This document shows positions 53,160-61,731 of a stretch of 64,000 nucleotides of DNA, one piece after another. Every line of letters starts with the position of its first letter. The stretch's first letter is position 1. The translations under genes and the position numbers were made by a program. Source of the stretch: Sulfurimonas crateris (GTDB lineage: Bacteria > Campylobacterota > Campylobacteria > Campylobacterales > Sulfurimonadaceae); assembly GCA_945883795.1 (NCBI GenBank), contig CAMCYC010000003.1, positions 32,814 through 96,813 of the forward strand, read 5' to 3'. A model generated the notes under the pieces. It ran no database searches. It had not been told where the DNA came from and saw nothing but the letters and a program-made list of their open reading frames with translations.

Positions 53160-54191
53160 ATGCTTAGTACACTTTTTGGAAATATGTTTACTCGGGTGTT
53201 TGTCAATATTGTTGTAAGTCGTAGCAGTACACTTGTTTATATAGAAATAAGTAATAAAAAAGATGTTATAAAAAAAGTAGACGAGGTATTTGGGACAACA
53301 AGTTTAAGTAATAAAATGTACTCATTTATAGAGTCATATATTAAGGAAACTCCATTTTACTATATATCTTTTTTAGATACATCTGAATTTCAAGGGATGG
53401 CTCCCACCTGTTCAAGTCGGGAAATTTCTAAGTTTTTTGATGTAAATGTTCATAAATATTTATGCTATTCTAATAAGTATGCATTTTACACATTAAAATC
53501 AGATTTACAATTACTCCAAAAAGCATATTCCAAAATAGGGATAGATTTTATTTTTTCACCATTTATTATACTGACAAGAATTTTTCAGGATAAAGTTGAT
53601 AAAAGTGCGGCTATGTATATATTAGTTGAAGATACTCGTATCTCTTTGGCGGTTTTTGATTCTTCGGAATTACTCTATGCTGAATACATGGTATTGGAAC
53701 AAAATGGACAAACATATGATTTATTAAATGAGGCTATTGCTACAGATTATGAGTCTTTAGATTTTGATGGAACTATTGATTTAGATAACATGAATGCTGA
53801 TTTGGATATGGGTGATTTGGACAGTTTTGGGGACTTTGATGACATAGAAGATTTGGATACGCTTGAAGATATGGATGATTTTTCTGATGTTAAAACTAAA
53901 AATGAAAAAGCGGTTACACTAGCAAAAAAGACAAACCCAGTTAAGGATGAGACACCAACTCTTACTGAAGATTATGCTCGTTTTTTATTAATTCAAAACT
54001 CTCTCAATACTTTTTATAATGATGAAAAATTTGCAAGCGCATTTATCGAAAAAGTTTTTATTGCAAGTGGTGTGGATAGTGGTACTGATTTGAAGAAATA
54101 TCTCGAAGAAGAAATATTTTTGAATGTTGTGCTACGCCATGTGGATTTAGGTGCTGAATTATGTGATTTAGCAAGGGCGGAAATAAAATGA
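53160..54191 (+). CDS. PilM/GspL-like actin-fold protein with acidic insert
   Basis: 343 residues. IVVSRSSTLVYIEIS at about 18-32 and MYILVEDTRISLAVFDSSELL at about 157-177 resemble the two nucleotide-fold halves of PilM/GspL proteins. About residues 194-245 are a highly acidic, Asp-rich repeat (LDMGDLDSFGDFDDIEDL) not found in ordinary PilM. AAGG lies eight bases before ATG. The next two genes encode single-pass coiled-coil proteins like PilN and PilO, with a four-base overlap. Identification rests on the trio as a whole, so the confidence is moderate. Confidence 0.62.
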   Translation: MLSTLFGNMFTRVFVNIVVSRSSTLVYIEISNKKDVIKKVDEVFGTTSLSNKMYSFIESYIKETPFYYISFLDTSEFQGMAPTCSSREISKFFDVNVHKYLCYSNKYAFYTLKSDLQLLQKAYSKIGIDFIFSPFIILTRIFQDKVDKSAAMYILVEDTRISLAVFDSSELLYAEYMVLEQNGQTYDLLNEAIATDYESLDFDGTIDLDNMNADLDMGDLDSFGDFDDIEDLDTLEDMDDFSDVKTKNEKAVTLAKKTNPVKDETPTLTEDYARFLLIQNSLNTFYNDEKFASAFIEKVFIASGVDSGTDLKKYLEEEIFLNVVLRHVDLGAELCDLARAEIK

Positions 54192-54754
54192 AATATAGTT
54201 TTATTAACCCAAGAAAGAAAAATATTATTAGTTCAGAGATGCTTTTAGTAATTATCTTCTTTACTATCAGTCTTTCTATGTTGGTGATGACATATATGTT
54301 TTTATCTTTTAAAGATTATAAATTTGTTGAAGATAAAGAATTTGCTTTAACGCAACTTTCGGACTTGAATATTAGTCAAGTGCAGATGGAAGAAAAAATT
54401 AAAAATATTCAAGAACAAAAGTTAGTGGCTGAAAAAGTCTATACACAAAACATGGTATTAAAAGATTCTATTGCTAATTTATTTGATTTAGTGCCACTCC
54501 AAATCACTCTCTCAGAAGCTAAATTACTTAAAAATGGGCTAATACTTTATGGGTCAACACCAAACCAAGATATCTATAATTTCATGTTACAAGCACCTCT
54601 TCGTTCTATTTTTACAACAACTTATAGCAGTTTTTTTCCTGCTGAAAATGGATGGCTACAGTTTGTTTCGACAAATTATATTGATGAAAGCAGTTTGGAA
54701 ATAAAAAGATTAAAATTAAAAAAGATGGAAAAAGAGGTAGAAAATGAAGATTAG
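54188..54754 (+). CDS. PilN-like single-pass protein
   Basis: 188 residues: a short cytoplasmic start (MKYSFINPRKK), one membrane helix (about 20-40), a coiled coil (about 45-95) and a small C-terminal ferredoxin-like fold with LFDLVPLQITLSEAKLLKNG and LILYGSTPNQDIYNFML, matching the PilN domain pattern. It overlaps both neighbours by 4 to 11 bases. It would join PilM- and PilO-like partners in an inner-membrane assembly platform. Confidence 0.6.
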   Translation: MKYSFINPRKKNIISSEMLLVIIFFTISLSMLVMTYMFLSFKDYKFVEDKEFALTQLSDLNISQVQMEEKIKNIQEQKLVAEKVYTQNMVLKDSIANLFDLVPLQITLSEAKLLKNGLILYGSTPNQDIYNFMLQAPLRSIFTTTYSSFFPAENGWLQFVSTNYIDESSLEIKRLKLKKMEKEVENED

Positions 54755-55301
54755 TTTTTCTCGTCAAAATATATTTCTTTTACTTTTAACCATGTTATTT
54801 TTACTTTTTATAGTTCTTTTTTCATTTTTTGTCCTTATCCCAAAAGGGAAAGAGTATCGAGAACAAAGGACAGAATTACGAAAAGTACAGAGCGAAGTTA
54901 GGCAATATGAAGATTTTTATGATGAAACACTTGAAGAGTTTAAAAAACTTCAAAGCGATAATAGACATTCTGTTGAGGCATTCTATGCGGTATTTAATTC
55001 ACAGAGATTTGAAAAGCAACATCAATCATACTTTATCTCTCTTACACTGTCCAAAATTTCACAAATAGCAGATGAGGATGGATTTAGTATGTATGAAGTA
55101 AATACCACTTCAGAGATAAATTCGCCAAAAGCTTTTTATGATTTTTTAGATGCAGTTAATAAAAGTGACTGGATAATTTCAATTAATTTTCCTATCAATT
55201 TTAAACGAGAAGGTAAGCTTATCAGTTCAAGTTTTACGATGAAAGTATACTATATGCCAAAGGCTCAATCTAATCAGGATATGAAGACAACAGCTCTTTA
55301 A
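54744..55301 (+). CDS. PilO-like single-pass protein
   Basis: 185 residues with one membrane helix (about 11-32), a coiled coil (KEYREQRTELRKVQSEVRQ, about 38-78) and a C-terminal fold with SPKAFYDFLDAVNKSDWII, FPINFKREGKL and TMKVYYMP, as in PilO. It follows the PilN-like gene with an 11-base overlap and converges with tilS, overlapping it by 32 bases. No secretin or pilin gene is nearby. Confidence 0.58.
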   Translation: MKISFSRQNIFLLLLTMLFLLFIVLFSFFVLIPKGKEYREQRTELRKVQSEVRQYEDFYDETLEEFKKLQSDNRHSVEAFYAVFNSQRFEKQHQSYFISLTLSKISQIADEDGFSMYEVNTTSEINSPKAFYDFLDAVNKSDWIISINFPINFKREGKLISSSFTMKVYYMPKAQSNQDMKTTAL

Positions 55302-56277
55302 TTTTTACAAAAAGTTCTTCATGTTCAAAAAAATAGATTCTTAGTTTAGGCTCTATTTTTAAAATTCTACACTCTTCTTTAAAATCTTTTGGTAGATTTA
55401 TTTTTTTATGAATATAAGGAACAATAAATATAAAATTTTCCTCTTGCGTAATCACAAACCTTCTCCCAACAACAACTGTTTTTTGAGTTTTTAAAAGCTC
55501 TTTTTCACTAGCACTTAACATGTAAAGCTTTGATTTGAGATATTTATCAATTGCATAAATATTTGAACGATTATTATTGGAATTTTTAAAATATGCGAAT
55601 TCATGAAGAGTTTTTATCTCGATTGGCTCAATCAAATTTTTTCTATCTTCGTTAATATAATCAAAGCTTTTTTTGATTCCATCAAGATATTTTTCTAAAA
55701 GTGGCAAAGAATAATTATGTCTAAATTCGTTTCTTTTTATATCTTCATCAAGGTTACTTTTATCTTCAAAATATTGCATTTCATTTGCATGTAAATAAAC
55801 CAAAAGCTCTTTTTTATCCAGATGTAAAAGAGGGCGAATGAGTGTATAGTTTTTTCTTTTTTGAACTTTTTTCATCCCTGCAATCTCCACACAACCTGCA
55901 CCTTTACAAAATTGCATAAGCATCCATTCAAATCTATCGCCTAAATGGTGAGCTGTTAAAAGATTGTTATATTTGTATTTTTCTATAAGTTCCTCAAAAA
56001 AACTATACCGTATCTCTCTTGCAGTTGATTCAAAATTTTTTTCTATTTTTTGGGCTTTGTAAAGATAGCATGTGAGATTGTGAGTTTTTGCTAATTCTTT
56101 GGCATATTGCACTTCTTGTTTGCTTTGCTCCCGAATTCCATAATCTACAATGGCAATATCAAATTTTATATCATGATGTAGTAAGAGAAAAAAAAGGGCA
56201 GAAGAATCAACTCCACCAGAGAATGCTAAAAGGTTTTTTTTCCCCTTTAGCAAATCGAGGGTAGAAGTTTCAATCAT
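55270..56277 (-). CDS. tilS: tRNA(Ile)-lysidine synthase
   Basis: 335 residues. N-type ATP pyrophosphatase: LLAFSGGVDSSALFF at about 15-30 is the PP loop, AHHLGDRFEWML matches the second ATP/tRNA motif, and a shortened C-terminal part follows. It converts C34 of tRNA-Ile(CAT) to lysidine so that it reads AUA. It is the short form typical of Campylobacterota. It overlaps rimO by eight bases. Confidence 0.93.
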   Translation of the reverse strand: MIETSTLDLLKGKKNLLAFSGGVDSSALFFLLLHHDIKFDIAIVDYGIREQSKQEVQYAKELAKTHNLTCYLYKAQKIEKNFESTAREIRYSFFEELIEKYKYNNLLTAHHLGDRFEWMLMQFCKGAGCVEIAGMKKVQKRKNYTLIRPLLHLDKKELLVYLHANEMQYFEDKSNLDEDIKRNEFRHNYSLPLLEKYLDGIKKSFDYINEDRKNLIEPIEIKTLHEFAYFKNSNNNRSNIYAIDKYLKSKLYMLSASEKELLKTQKTVVVGRRFVITQEENFIFIVPYIHKKINLPKDFKEECRILKIEPKLRIYFFEHEELFVKIKELLSSYPD

Positions 56278-57583
56278 TCTCGACAGTAGCAGTTAAAATA
56301 TTGCCTACAAGTTCTGTGACTTTAGCTTTGTAAATTTTTCCAAACTCTAGCTCTTTGTCTGTAGTTCTATCATTAACATAAATTTCACCATCAATTTCAG
56401 GTGCCCAAAGCAATTTTCTTGCACTTAAAAGATATTCATGCTCATCACTCTCACCGTCAATAATAAGTTCTATTTCAGAGCCAATCTCTTTTTGGAGTGA
56501 TTTTTGCATCACTTCATCGCTAATTGCACCTAACATTTCCGCTCGAAGAGCTATTACATCAGCAGGAATTTTATGTTGCATCTCATAAGCAGGAGTTGTT
56601 TCTTCATCTGAATATGAAAATACATTAATTCTATCAAAACCAAATTGTTCTGCAAATTCACACATCTCCTCAAACATCTCTGGAGTTTCGTTTGGATGCC
56701 CAACAATAAAGCTCGTTCTTACAAAAGAGTTTGGCAAATTTCTCATAAAATCTAAAAGTTCTATTGTTTTTTCTTTTCCAAATCCCCGTTTCATCATGCG
56801 AAGCATATCATCATTTATATGTTGAATTGGCATGTCAAAATAGTTATGAAAAATTGTACTTTTTGCAATATTTTTTAAAAGTGAAATGGTTGTAGTTGAT
56901 GGATAAAGATAGAGAATTCTTGCACTTTTTACACCTTCAATAAGTTCAACTCTTTGAATAAGTAAACTAAGCCCATCTTTGATATTTTGGTCTCTTAAAT
57001 AAGAACTACTATCTTGAGAAACAAAAGAGAAATCATAAAACCCTTTTTTGACTAATTTTTCAACTTCACTTGCGATAGAATCTAAATTTCGAGATTTAAG
57101 TTTCCCTTTAAATGAAGGAATTGCACAAAAGCTACAAGTTTGGTTACACCCCTCGGAGAGTTTAATATAAGCATGATAGGAAGAGCCTGTTACAACTCTC
57201 TCTGCTCCATCAATTAAAAAAACTTCTTCGCTAAAACGGCTTTTTTTCTCTGCCAAAAGCTCATCAATTTTATCATAATCTCCAACACCCGTAAAAATAT
57301 CAACCTCTGGCATCTCTTGTGCCAACTCTTCTTTATAGCGTTCACTCAAACATCCCGCCATCACCAAAAGGGAATCTTCTTTCCGAGCCTCATGAAGGTT
57401 TAAAACAGTATTGATTGATTCTTGCTTTGCAGCATCTATAAATCCGCATGTATTTACGATGATAACATCTGCAAGTTCTTGTTTATCCGTAAGTTCAAAG
57501 TTTTGAAGTTTACCCATCATGACTTCAGTATCAACAAGGTTTTTTGTGCATCCAAGAGACACAATGTGAAGTTTTTTGCTCAT
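56270..57583 (-). CDS. rimO: ribosomal protein S12 methylthiotransferase RimO
   Basis: 437 residues from ATG 57583. LGCTKNLVDTE, NTCGFIDAAKQES and GCLSERY give the first cluster, CNQTCSFCAIPSFKG the radical-SAM cluster, and a TRAM domain closes it. It methylthiolates an Asp of S12. A longer frame opens at 57781 but adds only unlikely residues. A -10 TATAAT on this strand at 57606-57611 places the transcript start at about 57599. The gene continues directly into tilS. Confidence 0.95.
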   Translation of the reverse strand: MSKKLHIVSLGCTKNLVDTEVMMGKLQNFELTDKQELADVIIVNTCGFIDAAKQESINTVLNLHEARKEDSLLVMAGCLSERYKEELAQEMPEVDIFTGVGDYDKIDELLAEKKSRFSEEVFLIDGAERVVTGSSYHAYIKLSEGCNQTCSFCAIPSFKGKLKSRNLDSIASEVEKLVKKGFYDFSFVSQDSSSYLRDQNIKDGLSLLIQRVELIEGVKSARILYLYPSTTTISLLKNIAKSTIFHNYFDMPIQHINDDMLRMMKRGFGKEKTIELLDFMRNLPNSFVRTSFIVGHPNETPEMFEEMCEFAEQFGFDRINVFSYSDEETTPAYEMQHKIPADVIALRAEMLGAISDEVMQKSLQKEIGSEIELIIDGESDEHEYLLSARKLLWAPEIDGEIYVNDRTTDKELEFGKIYKAKVTELVGNILTATVEND

Positions 57584-57605
57584 AATTACTACTTTTTTTG
57601 GCGAC

Positions 57606-57620
57606 ATTATACAGTATAAT
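57606..57620. promoter_or_regulatory. palindromic divergent -10 promoter for rimO and the flavoprotein gene
   Basis: ATTATACAGTATAAT is a 15-base palindrome with a single central base. The left half read on the minus strand gives TATAAT for rimO (start at 57583), and the right half gives TATAAT (57615-57620) for the rightward gene, whose ATG is six bases downstream. The two promoters share the same DNA face and should interfere. Confidence 0.6.
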
Positions 57621-57626
57621 TTGTAC

Positions 57627-58766
57627 ATGAAAATATATGATGTAATTATTTTAGGTGGCGGTGCAAGTGGTCTGATGTGTTCTGCCCATTTAGACAAAAA
57701 GCTCCAAAGTGCTGTTGTAGATGTTAATGAAAAAGTGGGCAAAAAGCTCAAAATTTCTGGTGGTGGCAAATGCAATATCACTAATGTTCATGTTAGTCCC
57801 CAAAATTTTGATGGAGATTCTGAGTTGCTTTCATCTGTTTTTGGTGTTTTTTCCAAAGAGGATTTACTCGATTTTTTAGAGTTAAATCATGTAGCTTTAG
57901 AGCTACGAAAAGAGCGATATTATTTTTGTAAAAATAGTTCTGATGCGATTATAGAAGTTTTGAAAAAAAAGAGTTCTCCAACATTTTTAAATCATGAAGT
58001 TTTATCTGTTCAAAAAGAGGAGGATATTTTTCTTATTCAAACCTCTCAAGGGACTTTAAAAACCAAAAAATTGGTAGTTGCAACAGGTGGCAAAAGTTAT
58101 CAATCGTTGGGTGCAAGTGATATTGGGCTTAAAATAGCTAAAGATTTTGGAATCAAGGTGAAAGAATTCTCCCCCGCACTCGTTGGCATGACACTTCAAA
58201 AAGAGCAATTTTGGATGAAAGAGTTAAGTGGACTGAGTTGTTTTGTTAAAATTGAAGTAGCTAATAAAATTTTAGAAGAGGAGATGCTTTTTGCCCATCG
58301 TGGCATTAGTGGACCTGTGGTGCTTTCTGCTTCACTTTATTGGCAAAAAGGGAATATCAGTATCGATTTTTTACCCTCAAATAATATTTTTGAACTTATA
58401 AAAGGGAGTAAAAAATTGGTAAGTTCTGCCATTCCTTTACCAAAGCGATTATCAAAAGCACTTTTGGAAGCATTGGAAGTAGAAGATGTAGAGTGTAAAA
58501 AAATAACACAAGAGCAAAAAGCAAAACTCTCTTTTATCCATGCATACCAATTTGCACCAGCAGGAAATTTTGGTTTTACAAAAGCAGAAGCAAGTCGAGG
58601 TGGTGTTTTAGCCAAGGAGCTAAATTTTTATACAATGGAATCACTTAAAGTTCAAAATTTATATTTTATTGGTGAAGTAGTCGATGTCACAGGGGAACTT
58701 GGAGGCTATAATTTTCAGTGGGCTTTTAGTAGTGGTGTTGTGTGTGCAAAAGGGTTAAATAATTGA
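57627..58766 (+). CDS. HI0933/YhiN-type FAD-dependent oxidoreductase
   Basis: 379 residues. The N-terminal FAD motif VIILGGGASGLMCSAHL is followed by KKLKISGGGKCNITN, typical of the HI0933/YhiN family, and VDVTGELGGYNFQWAFSSG close to the C-terminus holds the second flavin contact. The biochemical reaction of the family is unresolved. A -10 box six bases before ATG 57627 implies a leaderless mRNA; longer open frame to 57576 is not likely. Confidence 0.85.
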   Translation: MKIYDVIILGGGASGLMCSAHLDKKLQSAVVDVNEKVGKKLKISGGGKCNITNVHVSPQNFDGDSELLSSVFGVFSKEDLLDFLELNHVALELRKERYYFCKNSSDAIIEVLKKKSSPTFLNHEVLSVQKEEDIFLIQTSQGTLKTKKLVVATGGKSYQSLGASDIGLKIAKDFGIKVKEFSPALVGMTLQKEQFWMKELSGLSCFVKIEVANKILEEEMLFAHRGISGPVVLSASLYWQKGNISIDFLPSNNIFELIKGSKKLVSSAIPLPKRLSKALLEALEVEDVECKKITQEQKAKLSFIHAYQFAPAGNFGFTKAEASRGGVLAKELNFYTMESLKVQNLYFIGEVVDVTGELGGYNFQWAFSSGVVCAKGLNN

Positions 58767-58769
58767 ACT

Positions 58770-58792
58770 GCGTTCACAAAAATTGTGAACGC
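58770..58792. terminator. hairpin between the flavoprotein and peroxiredoxin genes
   Basis: GCGTTCACAA and TTGTGAACGC form a perfect 10-bp stem with an AAA loop. It lacks a clear T-run in either direction (the A-run 58794-58800 is a T-run before the stem for the minus strand), so its terminator role is uncertain. Confidence 0.5.
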
Positions 58793-58805
58793 TAAAAAAA
58801 GTTGA

Positions 58806-59402
58806 TTATAAATCAGCCTCATGTTTTGCTAAGTATTCAGCAACACCTTCAGTAGAAGCTTTCATACCTTCATCACCTTTTTGCCAACCAGCAGCACAAA
58901 CTTCGCCATGCTCATCAGTAAACTGCATTGCATCTACCATACGAATCATCTCATCAATATTTCTTCCAAGTGGTAAATCATTAATAACTGCATGACGAAC
59001 AACGCCTTTACCATCAATTAAAAATGAACCACGAAGAGCAACTGAATCACCAAATAATACATCGTAATTTCTTGAAATATTTTTTGTTAAATCTGCTACA
59101 AGAGGAAATTTTATTTTACCAATTCCACCTTTATTCACTGGAGTTTCTCTCCATGCAAAGTGTGAAAATTGGCTATCAACTGAAACACCAATAACATTAA
59201 CTCCACGGCTTGAAAACTCTTCTATTCTATGAGAAAATGCGATAATTTCTGATGGACATACGAAAGTAAAATCCAATGGATAGAAAAATAAAACTGTACC
59301 CTCTGTACCTAAATTGTTCATCAAATTGAAATTTTCAACGATTGAACCATCTGCTAAAACTGCTGTTGCTGTAAAATCTGGAGCTTTGTTTGTAACTAAC
59401 AT
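58806..59402 (-). CDS. 2-Cys peroxiredoxin (AhpC/Tsa type)
   Basis: 198 residues. DFTFVCPSEI carries the peroxidatic Cys49 and GEVCAAGWQKGDEGMKA the resolving Cys169; FPLVADLTKNISRNYDV is the usual mid-section. Typical 2-Cys peroxiredoxin of the AhpC/TsaA group, reducing H2O2 and organic peroxides with thioredoxin. It has its own AAGGA Shine-Dalgarno and stands alone, downstream of a convergent flavoprotein gene. Confidence 0.95.
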   Translation of the reverse strand: MLVTNKAPDFTATAVLADGSIVENFNLMNNLGTEGTVLFFYPLDFTFVCPSEIIAFSHRIEEFSSRGVNVIGVSVDSQFSHFAWRETPVNKGGIGKIKFPLVADLTKNISRNYDVLFGDSVALRGSFLIDGKGVVRHAVINDLPLGRNIDEMIRMVDAMQFTDEHGEVCAAGWQKGDEGMKASTEGVAEYLAKHEADL

Positions 59403-59628
59403 CTATATATCCTTAATTTTTTGATGTGGTAATTTTAACTAAAATTCATTAACAAATTTTTAATCTTGAGAACAATACCTATTGTTTAAAGAAAATTCTT
59501 ATATTTGGAGATTTATTTTTACTGAATTTATGAAAGAAATGAGTTTTGAAAATTAATTTTTATTATTCTTTGGATATAATTTTTTCGATTTATGAGGCTG
59601 GACCTTGTATTTCAATAAGGAAAAATCG

Positions 59629-60786
59629 ATGACAAAAGAGTATATATTTACTTCAGAGTCTGTAACAGAAGGGCATCCTGATAAGATGGCAGATCAAATC
59701 AGTGACGCAATTTTGGATTATATTATTGAGAATGATAAAAATGCTAGAGTTGCGTGTGAAACTTTAGTGTCTAATGGTTTTTGTGTAATAGCAGGCGAAC
59801 TGAAGACGAAGGCGTATGCCCCAATGCAAGAGATTGCAAGACGAGTTATCCAAGAGATTGGTTATACAGATGCAACTTATGGTTTTGATTACCGTTCTGC
59901 GGCAGTTTTAAATGGAATAGGGGAGCAATCTCCAGATATTAATCAAGGTGTTGACCAAGCCGATGGTGAAATTGGTGCGGGTGACCAAGGTTTAATGTTT
60001 GGTTATGCATGCCGTGAAACAGATGTTTTGATGCCATTGCCAATTTATTTGGCACACCGTTTGACACAAAGACTTGCTTATGTTCGTAAAGAGGGAATTA
60101 TTCCATATCTTCGTCCAGATGGTAAAGCACAAATTAGTGTGAAGTATATTGACGGTAAACCTGTATCAGTTGAAACTGTTGTTGTTTCAACGCAACATGC
60201 ACCTGATATTTCTCAAGAAAAAATTCACGAAGATGTAATCAACGAAGTTATAAAACATGTTATTCCAGCAGAGATGATGAGTGAACAAACAGTTTTTCAT
60301 ATCAATCCAACTGGAAAATTTGTAATCGGTGGACCACAAGGTGATGCGGGATTAACAGGAAGAAAAATCATTGTAGATACATATGGTGGAAGTTGTCCTC
60401 ATGGTGGTGGTGCTTTTAGTGGAAAAGACCCAACCAAGGTTGATAGAAGTGCCGCTTATGCAGCACGCCATGTAGCAAAAAACCTCGTAGCAGCTGGTGC
60501 ATGTGATAAAGTTACTATCCAAGTTGCTTACGCTATTGGTGTGGTTCAACCAGTTTCTATCATGGTGGATACACATGGAACAGGTACAGTGGATGAAGAA
60601 AAAATAGAGGAGTGTATAAAAGCACTTTTTGACCTTTCTCCAAAAGGGATAATAAAATCACTTGATTTACTTCGCCCAATTTACAGAAAAACAGCAGCGT
60701 ATGGACACTTTGGAAGAGAAGAAGATGGCTTTAGCTGGGAAAAAACTGATAGAGTGGATGATATAAAAAAATATCTTTCTCTTTAA
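59629..60786 (+). CDS. metK: S-adenosylmethionine synthase
   Basis: 385 residues from ATG 59629 (AAGGA upstream); the frame also opens at TTG 59605. [33 protein letters not shown] and [18 protein letters not shown] are the three signatures of MetK. Makes SAM from methionine and ATP. A TATAAT lies near 59573-59580. The leader of about 45 bases shows no SAM riboswitch. A strong terminator follows. Confidence 0.97.
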   Translation: MTKEYIFTSESVTEGHPDKMADQISDAILDYIIENDKNARVACETLVSNGFCVIAGELKTKAYAPMQEIARRVIQEIGYTDATYGFDYRSAAVLNGIGEQSPDINQGVDQADGEIGAGDQGLMFGYACRETDVLMPLPIYLAHRLTQRLAYVRKEGIIPYLRPDGKAQISVKYIDGKPVSVETVVVSTQHAPDISQEKIHEDVINEVIKHVIPAEMMSEQTVFHINPTGKFVIGGPQGDAGLTGRKIIVDTYGGSCPHGGGAFSGKDPTKVDRSAAYAARHVAKNLVAAGACDKVTIQVAYAIGVVQPVSIMVDTHGTGTVDEEKIEECIKALFDLSPKGIIKSLDLLRPIYRKTAAYGHFGREEDGFSWEKTDRVDDIKKYLSL

Positions 60787-60795
60787 TTTTATATT

Positions 60796-60830
60796 TTTAT
60801 GACGAATTTCTTCGTCATAAATTTTTTTTT
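60796..60830 (+). terminator. rho-independent terminator of metK
   Basis: TTTATGACGAA and TTCGTCATAAA pair perfectly over 11 bp around a TTTC loop and are followed by nine T residues. It begins nine bases after the stop codon. Confidence 0.92.
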
Positions 60831-60884
60831 ATAAAATTCTAAGAAATAAGTGATATAATTTCAATCTCCAAAAAGAAATGGTGT

Positions 60885-60961
60885 GCGTTCGTAGCTCAGC
60901 TGGATAGAGCACTGGTTTGCGGTACCAGCGGTCACAAGTTCGAATCTTGTCGAGCGTACCA
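60885..60961 (+). tRNA. tRNA-Arg (anticodon GCG)
   Basis: 77-nt cloverleaf. Acceptor GCGTTCG pairs with CGAGCGT (G-U at 1-72), anticodon stem CTGGT/ACCAG holds loop TTGCGGT with GCG, T-arm ACAAG-TTCGAAT-CTTGT, CCA encoded. TATAAT at 60854-60859 fits its promoter. Phage-like genes begin within about 100 bases downstream, which suggests its 3' end was used as an integration site. Confidence 0.92.
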
Positions 60962-61029
60962 TAGTTAAACTCCCTTTATACCGAACTTTCAAAGACTTTT
61001 AAAAATCAAAAATTTCACTTCTTAATTTT

Positions 61030-61050
61030 TAGGTACCGACATAGGTACCG
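61030..61050. repeat. direct repeat TAGGTACCG x2 beside the phage-like element
   Basis: TAGGTACCG occurs at 61030-61038 and 61042-61050, a period of 12, between tRNA-Arg and the first phage gene. Short ordered repeats at element ends can be arm sites for a tyrosine integrase, but this pair is short enough to be coincidence. Confidence 0.35.
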
Positions 61051-61065
61051 TCTTCATTATTTATT

Positions 61066-61731
61066 TTATGAAACATTCATCTCAATCGCTCTCTTCTGTT
61101 CTGCTTTCATCAATTGTTCTAACTGTTCAATCGACATATTATTTAACTCCTCAGCACTGTAATTTCCATTCGCATTAAATATAACAGTATCGGGACTTTT
61201 GCCGAATCGTGCTTCTTTAGCTAGTTTGTGTATCTCACTACTTGCTTTTATATCTGCTTGTTTTACTTTTGTAATGTCTGTTTTGACTTGATTACTTAAA
61301 ACAATGCTTGAGAGCATCGAATTTTTAAAAAGTTGTGCATCAAAGTAATCCGCTTGTACAGATGCGAGAAGTGTCATATCTGTTTCTATCCGTGCTTGTA
61401 ACTGTGCGTTATCGCTTCCGATGTCTAAGATACCATCTACTTCTAAGTTGCCTTTCTTGCTCACGCCGTAATATTGATTGAGCTTGTTTTTCATCTCATC
61501 ATAGACAGAGGTCGCTTCTAACTCTTCTCGTAACTTCTTTGCAGTGAGAGCAACCTTACCAGCCTTAGAACCTTGTAGCCATATTCCACCATATTCATCT
61601 CTACTGTCATTTTTCCAATCACTCAAAGTGGAGACACTTACTGCCTCATCTTTGCTTATGTCTGTCAGAGACTTGTTCATCACCTCGTATAACGCTCTAC
61701 AACGAAAACGAATTTCTAAATCATGTGCCAT
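61066..61731 (-). CDS. DUF1804-family phage protein
   Basis: 221 residues, soluble. The N-terminus RFRCRALYEVMNKSLTDI with STLSDWKNDSR looks like a small helix-turn-helix, and the remainder is helical (AGKVALTAKKLREELEA). The match to the DUF1804 family of Mu-like phages is from memory and moderate. In those phages the gene sits before the large terminase. Here it is the last gene before tRNA-Arg, one base from the LPD38-type gene upstream. Start ATG 61731. Confidence 0.7.
   Translation of the reverse strand: MAHDLEIRFRCRALYEVMNKSLTDISKDEAVSVSTLSDWKNDSRDEYGGIWLQGSKAGKVALTAKKLREELEATSVYDEMKNKLNQYYGVSKKGNLEVDGILDIGSDNAQLQARIETDMTLLASVQADYFDAQLFKNSMLSSIVLSNQVKTDITKVKQADIKASSEIHKLAKEARFGKSPDTVIFNANGNYSAEELNNMSIEQLEQLMKAEQKRAIEMNVS

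Noticed and set aside
59403..59628. SAM riboswitch upstream of metK
   Set aside because: The leader from the TATAAT box to the start is about 45 bases and shows no suitable paired elements.
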